This document shows positions 40,517 through 49,036 of a stretch of DNA of 64,000 nucleotides, one piece after another (position 1 is the stretch's first letter; each line of letters opens with the position of its first letter). The notes beneath the pieces are model-generated. The model had not been told where the DNA came from. It did no database searches and saw only the letters and a list, made by a program, of their open reading frames with translations. The stretch comes from JAFDXJ01 sp038257845. Its GTDB lineage: Bacteria > Bacteroidota > Bacteroidia > Chitinophagales > Chitinophagaceae. Made by a program: the position numbers and the translations under genes. The DNA is taken from NCBI GenBank assembly GCA_038257845.1, contig JBBSQL010000002.1, positions 1 to 64,000 on the forward strand, in the 5' to 3' direction.

Positions 40517-42142
40517 TTATACATACATGATCTCGCGCAAATCGTGTACACGCGTATCTTCCAGGTATTCATCAAAATTCATTAACCTGTCTATAATTCC
40601 TTTAGGCGTCAGTTCAATGACCCTGTTTGCAACAGTTTGCATAAATGTATGGTCATGTGATGTAAGTAAAACAATGCCGGGAAAATTATTACACCCTTCA
40701 TTAAAACTTTGAATACTTTCCAGGTCAAGGTGATTGGTTGGCTGATCAAGAATTATTAAATTCGGATTTTGAAGCATCATGCGGCTAATCATACAACGAA
40801 CTTTTTCACCTCCACTAAGCACATTTGTTTTCTTCATAATATCATCTCCGCTGAAAAGCATTTTACCCAAAAAACCGCGGAGAAAAGGCTCATCAGCATC
40901 GGTAACATTTTCGGGAACGTATTGACGCAACCATTCGAGTAATGTAAGGCCTTTGGTAAAAAATGCATTATTTTCTACGGGTAAATAAGCATGCGTAATG
41001 GTAGTTCCCCATTCAAATTTTCCCGCCGTTGCTTTGGCATTACCAGTAATGATTTCAAAGAAACGCGTTATCGCCAACGGGTCACGACTGATGATCGCGA
41101 TTTTATCATTTTTATTCACGGTAAAGGAAACTTTATCAAAAAGCATTCTTCCATTCGCCGTGCCTTGCAGGTTTTCTACATTTAAAATTTGATTACCCAC
41201 TTCGCGTTGCGGTTGAAAAATAATACCGGGATATTTTCGGTTACTGGGTTCTATTTCTTCAATGTTTAATTTTTCCAGTGCCTTTTTCCGTGATGTTGCC
41301 TGTTTACTTTTCGAAGCATTCGCGCTAAAACGTGCAATGAAATCCAGTAAGGCCTGGCGTTTATCTTCGGTCTTTTTATTTTTATCAGAAATCTGGCGCG
41401 ACATCAATTGGGAAGATTCATACCAGAAAGTATAGTTACCAGTAAATATTTTTATTTTATGCCTGTCAACGTCGGCTACATGCGTACAAACCGCATCGAG
41501 AAAGTGCCGGTCGTGGCTCACCACCAGCACAATATTTTCATAACCACCCAGGAAATTTTCCAGCCAGCCAATGGTTTCAATATCGAGCCCGTTGGTCGGC
41601 TCATCCAGCAATAAAATATCCGGGTTTCCAAAAAGAGATTGTGCCAGTAACACACGTAACTTTAAATTAGAAGGAATATCCCCCATCAGGTTTTGATGAT
41701 ATTTTTCATCCACACCCAGGTCATTCAAAAGGCTGCCCGCATTGCTTTCCGCTTCATAACCACCCATTTCACCAAACTCGCTCTCTAATTCACCGGCACG
41801 CATGCCATCGGCCTCGGAAAAATCTTCTTTGGCATAAACCAGTTCCCGCTCCTGCATCACTTTCCACATTTTATGATGGCCCATTAAGACGGTGTTTAAA
41901 ACCAGTTCTTCATCAAACGCAAATTGGTTTTGATTTAAGACTGCCATTCTTTCTCCCGGTGTGATTTCAACCGTTCCTTTATTGGGCTCAATTTCACCGC
42001 TTAAGATTTTTAGGAATGTAGATTTCCCGGCACCATTCGCACCGATCACGCCATAACAATTTCCTTTGGTAAAATTCAAATTCACTTCATCAAACAGTAC
42101 CCGTTTGCCGTAAGCAAGTGTAATATTATTCGCACGTAACAT
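40517..42142 (-). CDS. ABC-F family protein (YbiT/EttA-like) with degenerate second ATPase site
   Basis: A 541-residue tandem ABC-ATPase without membrane segments. Domain 1 has a good Walker A (GANGAGKS, 34-41) and LLLDEPTNGLD (catalytic Glu181), but its signature is changed to IPSNLKLRV. Domain 2 has an intact signature LSGGEKVR (442-449), yet its P-loop region reads IISRDPLAITRFF (about 350-362) with no GxxGxGK(S/T), and its Walker B is IILDQPTNHLD, with Gln467 in place of the catalytic Glu. Since each composite site needs the P-loop of one domain and signature of the other, one site keeps P-loop 1 with signature 2. It is probably a translation factor like YbiT or EttA. Confidence 0.88.
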   Translation of the reverse strand: MLRANNITLAYGKRVLFDEVNLNFTKGNCYGVIGANGAGKSTFLKILSGEIEPNKGTVEITPGERMAVLNQNQFAFDEELVLNTVLMGHHKMWKVMQERELVYAKEDFSEADGMRAGELESEFGEMGGYEAESNAGSLLNDLGVDEKYHQNLMGDIPSNLKLRVLLAQSLFGNPDILLLDEPTNGLDIETIGWLENFLGGYENIVLVVSHDRHFLDAVCTHVADVDRHKIKIFTGNYTFWYESSQLMSRQISDKNKKTEDKRQALLDFIARFSANASKSKQATSRKKALEKLNIEEIEPSNRKYPGIIFQPQREVGNQILNVENLQGTANGRMLFDKVSFTVNKNDKIAIISRDPLAITRFFEIITGNAKATAGKFEWGTTITHAYLPVENNAFFTKGLTLLEWLRQYVPENVTDADEPFLRGFLGKMLFSGDDIMKKTNVLSGGEKVRCMISRMMLQNPNLIILDQPTNHLDLESIQSFNEGCNNFPGIVLLTSHDHTFMQTVANRVIELTPKGIIDRLMNFDEYLEDTRVHDLREIMYV

Positions 42143-42164
42143 ACCTAATCATTTTTTCAGGGCG

Positions 42165-42172
42165 CAAAGGTA
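42165..42172 (-). promoter_or_regulatory. Candidate -7 box of the YbiT-like ABC-F gene
   Basis: The minus strand reads TACCTTTG, an exact TAnnTTTG match, 22 bases before the ATG at 42142. A -33 element is not evident. Confidence 0.5.
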
Positions 42173-42364
42173 CAAAATTCATGGGTAAAACCGCAGGCTT
42201 TTCCTGGAGTTTTAAGTTTTTCTATTATATAAAAAAAGGCGTGGAACTGGTTGATTTTTTAAAAAGTTCAAGAATGCCCGGCTTACCCTTTTTTCCTGGA
42301 TTGGAAAATGCACAAATGGCTAAAATGCTCTGAAACCATTGCAGCACTAAGCATACAGGCTGAC

Positions 42365-42395
42365 TTGATTATTCGGATAAAAAAAGCTACCTTTG
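42365..42395 (+). promoter_or_regulatory. Promoter of the 183-residue unknown gene
   Basis: TTG (42365-42367), 20 bases, then TACCTTTG (42388-42395). It lies 17 bases before the ATG at 42413 and inside a longer in-frame extension beginning at 42308, which supports the shorter start. Confidence 0.65.
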
Positions 42396-42412
42396 CTGAC
42401 AATTTTATTTAT

Positions 42413-42964
42413 ATGGAAACCAATAACATTTATGAATTTGTGTGTTTTGAAACCTTGCTGGAATTAAAAGATTTCCGGCAACAGTGGGATGAATTTGCCA
42501 AAGTTTTTATGGAGAAGGGCGTTCAGAAAATTGTATTGAATAAAAAGAATGGCGAGAAAAATAAGTACCGCTATATTTCTAAAAAACAATGGCCTTTGGA
42601 TTCTTTCCAGGATGTGTTTTCTGAATCAAAGATTCCGGGCAGTTTTGCCGCAAGCCAGGTAAAAGTTGTACCAACTGGCGGTTATGCTTCTGTAGAAATT
42701 GGTCATGATAAAAAAGCGGGCAAAGCCGAAGTGCAGGTTATAGCTTTTGTACACGATGATATCATTGACATTAAAAAATTGCGTGAAAGCAAATTGTTTA
42801 AGGCCATGAATATTTATGAAGCTTTTTATCAAAACAGCCAGTACAGTTATATCATTGAATTTTTTACAGATAAAACAAGGCAGGATGCTTTGGTGGCTGA
42901 AATCAAAAATGAATTTATGAAAGCGGAGATCGGCACCTACGCTGAAGCCGCAACAATTTCCTGA
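42413..42964 (+). CDS. Unrecognised cytosolic protein (183 residues)
   Basis: I do not recognise this protein. It starts METNNIYEFVCFETLLELKD, has no signal peptide or membrane helix, and mixes alpha and beta segments (YRYISKKQWPLDSFQDVF, KVVPTGGYASVEIGHDKKAG, EVQVIAFVHDDIIDIKKLRE, IIEFFTDKTRQDALVAEIKN). The charged, single-domain look suggests a soluble Bacteroidota-specific protein. A longer reading from 42308 adds 35 residues but contains the promoter at 42365-42395, so 42413 is chosen. A hairpin terminator follows inside the convergent tsaD gene. Confidence 0.75.
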   Translation: METNNIYEFVCFETLLELKDFRQQWDEFAKVFMEKGVQKIVLNKKNGEKNKYRYISKKQWPLDSFQDVFSESKIPGSFAASQVKVVPTGGYASVEIGHDKKAGKAEVQVIAFVHDDIIDIKKLRESKLFKAMNIYEAFYQNSQYSYIIEFFTDKTRQDALVAEIKNEFMKAEIGTYAEAATIS

Positions 42965-42982
42965 TTTTTATCAAAGTCTTTT

Positions 42983-43984
42983 TTACCAGGCAGCCCTCGC
43001 AGAAGGGCTGTCTTTTAATGTAGCAAACTGTCCGCCCAGGAATTTGTAATACGCTGTAATAGCGATCATGCCTGCATTATCGGTGCAATACTGGAAATCG
43101 GGTACATACACATTCCAGCCTTTTTCAATGCCTGTTTTTTGTACTGCATTTCTTAAACCACTATTGGCGCTCACACCTCCGGCAATACATATTTCTTTGA
43201 TACCGTTTTGTTCCGCAGCACGAATCAATTTTTTCATCAAAATTTCAATGATCGTATGCTGAATGGATGCGCAGATATCATGCATATTTTTTTCTATAAA
43301 ATTTGCATCTTTTTTTTGCGCATCACGCAAAAAATAAAGCACAGAAGTTTTCAATCCACTGAAAGAAAAATTGATGCCTTCGGGTAATGGTTTTGCAAAA
43401 CTATATTTCAACGGGTTTCCTGTTTTTGCATATTTATCTATTAATGGGCCGCCGGGATAAGGGAGTCCAAGTAATTTGGCGGACTTGTCAAAAGCCTCGC
43501 CGGCAGCGTCATCCAGGGTTTCACCTAAGATCTCCAATTCCAGCGGACTTTTCGCTTTTACAATTTGCGTGTGACCGCCGCTTACTGTCAAACAAAGAAA
43601 AGGAAATGAAGGTTTTCTTTCAGCAATTAAATTGGCAAGCACATGTGCCTGCATGTGATGAACGGATATCAATGGTTTATCTAATACTAATGCAAGCGAT
43701 TTTGCGAACTGTGCGCCAACGAGTAAACTGCCCAATAATCCAGGCGATTGAGTGAATGCAATTGCATGCAGGTCGTGTAAAGAAATTTTCGCACGTTTCA
43801 AAGCTTCATCCACAACGGGGACGATATTGCGTATATGCGCACGACTGGCAAGTTCCGGAACAACGCCACCATATTTTGCATGGACTTCCTGGTTGGCGAT
43901 CACGTTAGAAAGTATATTTCCATCTGTGCATATTGCGGCACATGTGTCATCACAGGAAGATTCGATGGCAAGTATTGAAACCAT
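42983..43984 (-). CDS. tsaD: tRNA N6-adenosine threonylcarbamoyltransferase
   Basis: A 333-residue ASKHA-family protein with VSILAIESSCDDTCAAIC at the N-terminus, the metal-binding His pair in SVHHMQAHVLAN (His110 and His114), FPFLCLTVSGGHTQIVKA, GPLIDKYA and the C-terminal GGVSANSGLR and CTDNAGMIA motifs. With TsaB, TsaC and TsaE it makes t6A37 in ANN-decoding tRNAs. It is preceded by a -7 box very close to the ATG and by a permease gene 32 bp upstream on the same strand. Confidence 0.97.
   Translation of the reverse strand: MVSILAIESSCDDTCAAICTDGNILSNVIANQEVHAKYGGVVPELASRAHIRNIVPVVDEALKRAKISLHDLHAIAFTQSPGLLGSLLVGAQFAKSLALVLDKPLISVHHMQAHVLANLIAERKPSFPFLCLTVSGGHTQIVKAKSPLELEILGETLDDAAGEAFDKSAKLLGLPYPGGPLIDKYAKTGNPLKYSFAKPLPEGINFSFSGLKTSVLYFLRDAQKKDANFIEKNMHDICASIQHTIIEILMKKLIRAAEQNGIKEICIAGGVSANSGLRNAVQKTGIEKGWNVYVPDFQYCTDNAGMIAITAYYKFLGGQFATLKDSPSARAAW
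42991..43016 (+). terminator. Plus-strand intrinsic terminator inside the 3' end of tsaD
   Basis: Stem CAGCCCT (42991-42997) / AGGGCTG (43004-43010) with a 6-nt loop, then TCTTTT on the plus strand. It ends the 183-residue gene's transcript 27 bases after its stop while overlapping the last codons of tsaD on the other strand. Confidence 0.65.
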
Positions 43985-43988
43985 TTGG

Positions 43989-43996
43989 CAAAAATA
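43989..43996 (-). promoter_or_regulatory. Candidate -7 box of tsaD
   Basis: The minus strand reads TATTTTTG, an exact TAnnTTTG match, ending 4 bases before the ATG at 43984. If used, the tsaD transcript would be essentially leaderless. The region is AT-rich, so a chance match is possible. Confidence 0.4.
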
Positions 43997-44016
43997 AAAA
44001 AGAAATTTGATGGAAT

Positions 44017-45273
44017 TTATTTACTTCTGATCGCATCAACCGGGTTCATACGTGCGGCAATAGATGCCGGTATAATTCCGGAGATAATTCCAAGGACTAC
44101 GCAAATTGTAAAAGCGGTAAAAATTATATTCGGAGCTATTACCATCGGGAAAGGCAGTACGCTATTTAATGCGAGCGTTAAGAGCCATACTAATACCAAA
44201 CCCATGATGCCGCCTATGATACAAAGAAATGCACTCTCCAGTAAAAATTCTGTAAGGATCGTTCGTTTTTTTGCACCCAATGCTTTTTTCAAACCAATTT
44301 GACTCGTACGTTCACGCACTGTTACAAACATAATATTCGCCACACCAAAAGCCCCCACAATCAGGCTCAGTCCGGCGATAGCCCAACCACCAATATTTAC
44401 AGTACCAAAAAAACTACCAATAGAACTGCTTCCTATTGCGCCCACATCATTGAGTGCAAAATTATCATCCTGCAGGGGTTTCAGTTTCCGCATCTGCCGC
44501 ATTACACCTTTCAGCTCATCTATAAGTGCCGTGGTTGGTACATTATCTTTTGCATTCACCATTATACTAGCACCCGTATTATCGCCATTTACATTATACA
44601 TCGAAGCAAATGCACGATAGGTAAGTATGATGCAATGATCGTAGTCAAATCCATCTATTATACTCTTACCCTGCTTTTCAATAACGCCGGAGATATTTAT
44701 TTTTTTACCATCAAACATCACGGATTTATCTATAGCTCTTTGTGCATTTCCAAATAATTGTGTGGCCAGTTCATATCCAATCACACCAACAGGATTTCCT
44801 CTTTGAAATTCTGTTTCACTTAAATAACGTCCATAGGCAATATTCACCGTTTGAATATCAGTAAATTCATCACTCACCCCATATATTGCTGCATTATTTA
44901 CCTGGTCATCCCCATAAGATATATTGGCATTTGAAGAATTGAAATAGCAAACACTTTTCGCGAGCGTGCTTTTTTCTTTTATAAAATTGACTTCATCATA
45001 TTTTGGGGATGGGCGGTTGATATATTTCCACCAGGGATAATCATTTCCACCAGCATAATCCCATTTGTCTATATAAACTGTATTGGTGCCAAATTGCTTA
45101 ATGTCGTCCTCAACTTTTGACTGCAGGCTGTTTACCAGCGCTAACACACTGATGATACAGAAAATGCCAAACGCCACGCCGGTAAGGGAAAGCGCGCTGC
45201 GGAGCTTATTGTTTTTAAGTTCCTGCAAAGACATTTTAAAACTGTTCCAGAGAATATTCAGTAATTTGAACAT
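44017..45273 (-). CDS. ABC transporter permease, MacB/FtsX family
   Basis: A 418-residue protein with the MacB layout: an N-terminal helix (SLTGVAFGIFCIISVLALVN), a large periplasmic domain (about 50-285), and three C-terminal helices in the FtsX domain (GGWAIAGLSLIVGAFGVANI, FLLESAFLCIIGGIMGLVLV, FTAFTICVVLGIISGIIPAS), ending in RMNPVDAIRSK. The RTSQIGLKKALGAKKRTILT loop is characteristic. The ATPase and membrane-fusion partners are not adjacent. Such permeases drive mechanical export of peptides, lipoproteins or drugs across the periplasm. The substrate is unknown. Confidence 0.9.
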   Translation of the reverse strand: MFKLLNILWNSFKMSLQELKNNKLRSALSLTGVAFGIFCIISVLALVNSLQSKVEDDIKQFGTNTVYIDKWDYAGGNDYPWWKYINRPSPKYDEVNFIKEKSTLAKSVCYFNSSNANISYGDDQVNNAAIYGVSDEFTDIQTVNIAYGRYLSETEFQRGNPVGVIGYELATQLFGNAQRAIDKSVMFDGKKINISGVIEKQGKSIIDGFDYDHCIILTYRAFASMYNVNGDNTGASIMVNAKDNVPTTALIDELKGVMRQMRKLKPLQDDNFALNDVGAIGSSSIGSFFGTVNIGGWAIAGLSLIVGAFGVANIMFVTVRERTSQIGLKKALGAKKRTILTEFLLESAFLCIIGGIMGLVLVWLLTLALNSVLPFPMVIAPNIIFTAFTICVVLGIISGIIPASIAARMNPVDAIRSK

Positions 45274-45425
45274 GCATCAAAATTAAGTGTATGATGGTAT
45301 TCGGAAAGTTATTTTTACATAAGCGGAAAAATTTCAATGCTAAAATTTGTGCCTGTAATTTTAAACATGAACACATGAAAGACAAAAATATTTTTTTTCA
45401 AATGGGAAAACTAACGCATGAAGCG

Positions 45426-45433
45426 TATTTTTG
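45426..45433 (+). promoter_or_regulatory. Candidate -7 box of the sdhCAB operon
   Basis: TATTTTTG matches TAnnTTTG, 32 bases before the sdhC ATG at 45466, in a 192-bp AT-rich gap. No -33 TTTG at the usual spacing was found. Confidence 0.5.
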
Positions 45434-45465
45434 CATAGTACATCATTCACCAATCAACCTTTCTT

Positions 45466-46191
45466 ATGACCTGGAAACAAGCTTTCACTTCATCAATCGG
45501 CCGTAAACTGATTATGGCATTATCCGGAATCTTTCTTATTTTATTTTTGGTCGTGCATGTTGGTCTAAATGCAACCATCTGGAATGCAACAGGAAAGAAT
45601 TCTGACCATGGGCAGATGTTTAATGCAGCCGCAAATTTTATGGGCAGTATGATTGTTATCAGAATATTGGAGATTGGACTTTTCGTATTTATTTTTCTCC
45701 ATGCGATCCAGGGAATTTTGCTCACATTTTATAACAAGAAAAAAAGAGACATTGGCTATAATGTGGCGTATGGCAACCGGGGCAGTAAGTGGTACAGCCG
45801 GAGTATGGGATTATTAGGCACGCTTATTTTATTGTTTTTGATCCTGCACTGGATCAATTTCTGGATCCCATCCCGCTTTACAGGGGTTGATGGCGCGGAT
45901 GGCCAGCCGCTTGAATTTATTTTGGCGAATGGTAAAACAGTCCATAATTTATTTGCATTGATGCAAATCACTTTCCAGGATCATTTATGGGTGGTGATCG
46001 TATATGTGTTGGGATGTATTTCTTTAGCGTATCACCTGGCGCATGGCTTTCATAGTGCCTTCCGTACGTTGGGTGTTCATAATCCCAAATACATGAAAAT
46101 GTTATATTCACTGGGCTATGCTTTTTCAATCATTGTACCATTGGCTTTTGCCATGATGCCCATTAGTTTTTATTTGGGTTGGGTTTATTAA
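45466..46191 (+). CDS. sdhC: Succinate dehydrogenase cytochrome b subunit
   Basis: A 241-residue membrane protein with five predicted helices (LIMALSGIFLILFLVVHVGL, IVIRILEIGLFVFIFLHAIQ, LLGTLILLFLILHWINFWI, LWVVIVYVLGCISLAYHLAH, LGYAFSIIVPLAFAMMPISF). Helix-embedded His residues (VHVGL, FLHAIQ, LHWIN, AYHLAH) fit the di-haem B-type SdhC/FrdC used by Bacteroidota. It anchors SdhA and SdhB and passes electrons to menaquinone. It is first in sdhCAB, 47 bp before sdhA. Confidence 0.94.
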   Translation: MTWKQAFTSSIGRKLIMALSGIFLILFLVVHVGLNATIWNATGKNSDHGQMFNAAANFMGSMIVIRILEIGLFVFIFLHAIQGILLTFYNKKKRDIGYNVAYGNRGSKWYSRSMGLLGTLILLFLILHWINFWIPSRFTGVDGADGQPLEFILANGKTVHNLFALMQITFQDHLWVVIVYVLGCISLAYHLAHGFHSAFRTLGVHNPKYMKMLYSLGYAFSIIVPLAFAMMPISFYLGWVY

Positions 46192-46238
46192 TTTTTTAAA
46201 GAAAAATAGCTTTTACATTCATCTTTTTAAAAATAAAT

Positions 46239-48212
46239 ATGTTAGACGCAAAAATACCTGCCGGGCCTTTAGCTGAAAAATGGACTACTTATAAAGGGCA
46301 TTGCAAATTGGTAAACCCGACCAATAAGCGATCACTTGAGATCATCGTAATAGGAACGGGCCTTGCCGGTGCATCCGCCGCTGCTTCTTTCGGGGAATTA
46401 GGATATAAAGTGAAATCATTTTGCTTCCAGGATTCTCCGCGCCGTGCACATTCTATTGCGGCACAAGGCGGAATAAATGCAGCCAAAAATTACCAGAATG
46501 ACGGAGATAGTGTTTACCGTTTATTTTATGATACCATCAAAGGTGGAGATTACCGCTCCAGGGAAGGAAATGTATATCGCCTCGCAGAAGTGAGTGCAAA
46601 TATTATAGATCAGTGTGTGGCACAGGGTGTTCCCTTTGCACGTGAATATGGCGGCATGCTCAGCAACCGCTCATTTGGCGGTGTGCAGGTACAAAGAACT
46701 TTTTATGCTGCAGGCCAAACCGGACAGCAGTTATTGATAGGCGCATACCAGGCTCTGGAACGCCAGGTGGCTTTGGGAAATGTACAAATGTATGCACGCC
46801 ATGAAATGCTGGATATTGTGATGATTGACGGTAAAGCGCGAGGTATTATTGCACGCAATCTGATTACAGGAAAATTGGAAAGATATTTTGGTCATGCGGT
46901 TGTACTATGTTCAGGTGGTTATGGAAATGTGTTTTATTTATCTACAAACGCAATGCACAGCAATGTGACAGCCGCCTGGAAAGCACATAAACAAGGTGCT
47001 TATTTCGCTAATCCATGTTTTACACAAATACATCCGACTTGTATTCCTGTTACCGGTGATCATCAGTCAAAGCTCACGCTAATGAGTGAGAGCCTGCGCA
47101 ATGATGGCCGGATTTGGGTGCCAAAAGCGAAAGGCGATTCACGTAAAGGCAATGAAATTCCGGAAGAAGAAAGAGATTATTATTTGGAAAGAAGATATCC
47201 GGCTTTTGGTAATTTAGTGCCGCGTGACGTGGCAAGCCGTGCTGCCAAAGAGCGTTGTGACGCAGGTTTTGGTGTTGGTACCTCCAAACAGGCAGTGTTC
47301 CTCGATTTCGCGGATGCCATTAACAGGTACGGAAAAAAAGAAGCCGGAAAACACAAACTCTCTTTAGATAATGAAGTAGAAATTATTCGTTTGGGACGAG
47401 AAGTGATCAAAGAAAAATATGGGAATTTGTTTGACATGTATGAAAAGATCACCGGCGAAAATCCTTACGAGATACCTATGCGCATTTATCCTGCCGTGCA
47501 TTATACCATGGGCGGTTTATGGGTGGATTATGAATTGATGACAAATGTCCGGGGATTATATGCATTGGGTGAAGCCAATTATAGCGATCATGGTGCAAAC
47601 AGGTTAGGAGCAAGCGCATTGATGCAGGGTTTGGGAGATGGCTACTTTGTAATCCCATATACAATCGGGAATTACCTCGCTGATGAGATCCGGACTTCGC
47701 CGATTCCAACTACACATCCTGCTTTTGAAGAAGCGGAAAAACATGTGGCCGGTCATATTGACAAATTGATGGGTATTAAAGGAAATACATCTGTAGAAAA
47801 TTTTCATAAGAAATTAGGCAAAATCATGTGGGATAAATGTGGAATGGCCCGCAATGCGACTGGATTACAAGAAGCAATAGAAGAAATAAAAGCTTTGAAA
47901 AAAGAATTTTGGAGTGACCTGAAAATACCGGGCTCTATTACTGAATTCAATCCCGAACTTGATAAGGCCGGTCGTGTGGCTGATTTCCTGGAACTTGGAG
48001 AACTGATGTGCATAGATGCATTGATGCGCGGTGAAAGTTGCGGTAGCCATTTTCGTGAGGAATCGCAAACACCAGAAGGAGAAGCGTTGCGCGATGATAC
48101 TGATTATATGTATGTCGCTGCGTGGGAATATGAAAATGGGGATGACTGGAAATTGCATAAAGAAATGTTGGAGTTTGAAGAAGTGAAACCAACCCAGCGA
48201 TCTTATAAATAA
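46239..48212 (+). CDS. sdhA: Succinate dehydrogenase / fumarate reductase flavoprotein subunit
   Basis: A 657-residue FAD protein of normal length for the Bacteroidota type. It has the FAD-binding IVIGTGLAGASAAASFGELG, the FAD-linking His in RRAHSIAAQGGINAAKNY, AVVLCSGGYGNVFYLSTNAM, the substrate region FTQIHPTCIPVTGDHQSKLT, the active-site RYPAFGNLVPRDVASR, and YTMGGLWVDYE. It oxidises succinate to fumarate (or the reverse) and sits with SdhB on the SdhC anchor. sdhB follows 37 bp later. Confidence 0.97.
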   Translation: MLDAKIPAGPLAEKWTTYKGHCKLVNPTNKRSLEIIVIGTGLAGASAAASFGELGYKVKSFCFQDSPRRAHSIAAQGGINAAKNYQNDGDSVYRLFYDTIKGGDYRSREGNVYRLAEVSANIIDQCVAQGVPFAREYGGMLSNRSFGGVQVQRTFYAAGQTGQQLLIGAYQALERQVALGNVQMYARHEMLDIVMIDGKARGIIARNLITGKLERYFGHAVVLCSGGYGNVFYLSTNAMHSNVTAAWKAHKQGAYFANPCFTQIHPTCIPVTGDHQSKLTLMSESLRNDGRIWVPKAKGDSRKGNEIPEEERDYYLERRYPAFGNLVPRDVASRAAKERCDAGFGVGTSKQAVFLDFADAINRYGKKEAGKHKLSLDNEVEIIRLGREVIKEKYGNLFDMYEKITGENPYEIPMRIYPAVHYTMGGLWVDYELMTNVRGLYALGEANYSDHGANRLGASALMQGLGDGYFVIPYTIGNYLADEIRTSPIPTTHPAFEEAEKHVAGHIDKLMGIKGNTSVENFHKKLGKIMWDKCGMARNATGLQEAIEEIKALKKEFWSDLKIPGSITEFNPELDKAGRVADFLELGELMCIDALMRGESCGSHFREESQTPEGEALRDDTDYMYVAAWEYENGDDWKLHKEMLEFEEVKPTQRSYK

Positions 48213-48249
48213 ATTTAGCTTAAAAATTATATCATTAATATACGATAAT

Positions 48250-49011
48250 ATGGAACACTATAATATGAACCTTAAACTGAATATCTGGAGGCAGGCAAAC
48301 AGGGATTCGAAAGGCGCTTTTAGAAATTATGAAGTTTCGGATATTTCCAGTGAGATGTCTTTTTTGGAAATGATTGATGTATTGAATGAAAAATTGATTG
48401 AACGTGGTGATGATCCTGTTGCTTTCGATCATGATTGCAGGGAAGGAATTTGTGGTATGTGTTCGATGTATATCAATGGCCGGCCGCATGGCCCATGGGA
48501 AGGCACGACTACCTGCCAGTTGCACATGCGTGCTTTTCATGATGGCGATACGATTGTTATTGAACCCTGGCGCGCTAATTCATTTCCGGTTATCAAAGAT
48601 TTGGTTGTTGACCGCACATCATTTGACCGAATCATACAGTCCGGCGGTTATATTACTGTAAATACAGGTAATGCCGTAGATGGAAATGCGATGCCCATTT
48701 CAAAAGATGTGGCAGATGCTTCATTCGCTGCAGCAGCCTGTATTGGTTGCGGTGCCTGCGTTGCAGCATGTAAAAATAGTTCTGCGATGCTTTTTCTTTC
48801 TGCGAAAGTTACACACCTGGCTTTATTGCCGCAAGGAATTCCCGAACACGATACGAGGGTAAAAGATATGGTGGAACAAATGGATAAAGAAGGTTTTGGC
48901 GCTTGCTCAAATACGACAGCTTGTGAGTCTGTTTGTCCTAAAGAAATTAAAATGACCAATATTGCTTACCTGAATAAAGAATATTTATTAGCGACATTGA
49001 AGAACAGGTAA
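48250..49011 (+). CDS. sdhB: Succinate dehydrogenase / fumarate reductase iron-sulfur subunit
   Basis: A 253-residue protein with the [2Fe-2S] cysteine set in DHDCREGICGMCSMYING plus CQLHM, the second cluster set in ACIGCGACVAACKNSS, and the third in CSNTTACESVCPKEIKMTN. The start MEHYNMNLKLNIWRQ could also be the second Met at 48265, which gives the more usual NLKLNIWRQ beginning. It carries electrons from FAD in SdhA to the haems of SdhC. Confidence 0.96.
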   Translation: MEHYNMNLKLNIWRQANRDSKGAFRNYEVSDISSEMSFLEMIDVLNEKLIERGDDPVAFDHDCREGICGMCSMYINGRPHGPWEGTTTCQLHMRAFHDGDTIVIEPWRANSFPVIKDLVVDRTSFDRIIQSGGYITVNTGNAVDGNAMPISKDVADASFAAAACIGCGACVAACKNSSAMLFLSAKVTHLALLPQGIPEHDTRVKDMVEQMDKEGFGACSNTTACESVCPKEIKMTNIAYLNKEYLLATLKNR

Positions 49012-49036
49012 ATGATCAATTATTAATCCTTGGAAA

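Noticed and set aside
42308..42412. Longer N-terminus for the unknown 183-residue protein
   Set aside because: A good promoter with -33 and -7 elements lies inside this stretch, so it is probably untranslated.
45466..49011. Separate fumarate reductase operon
   Set aside because: SdhCAB-type enzymes of Bacteroidota can work both ways; with a five-helix di-haem SdhC the direction cannot be told from sequence, so the succinate dehydrogenase name is kept.
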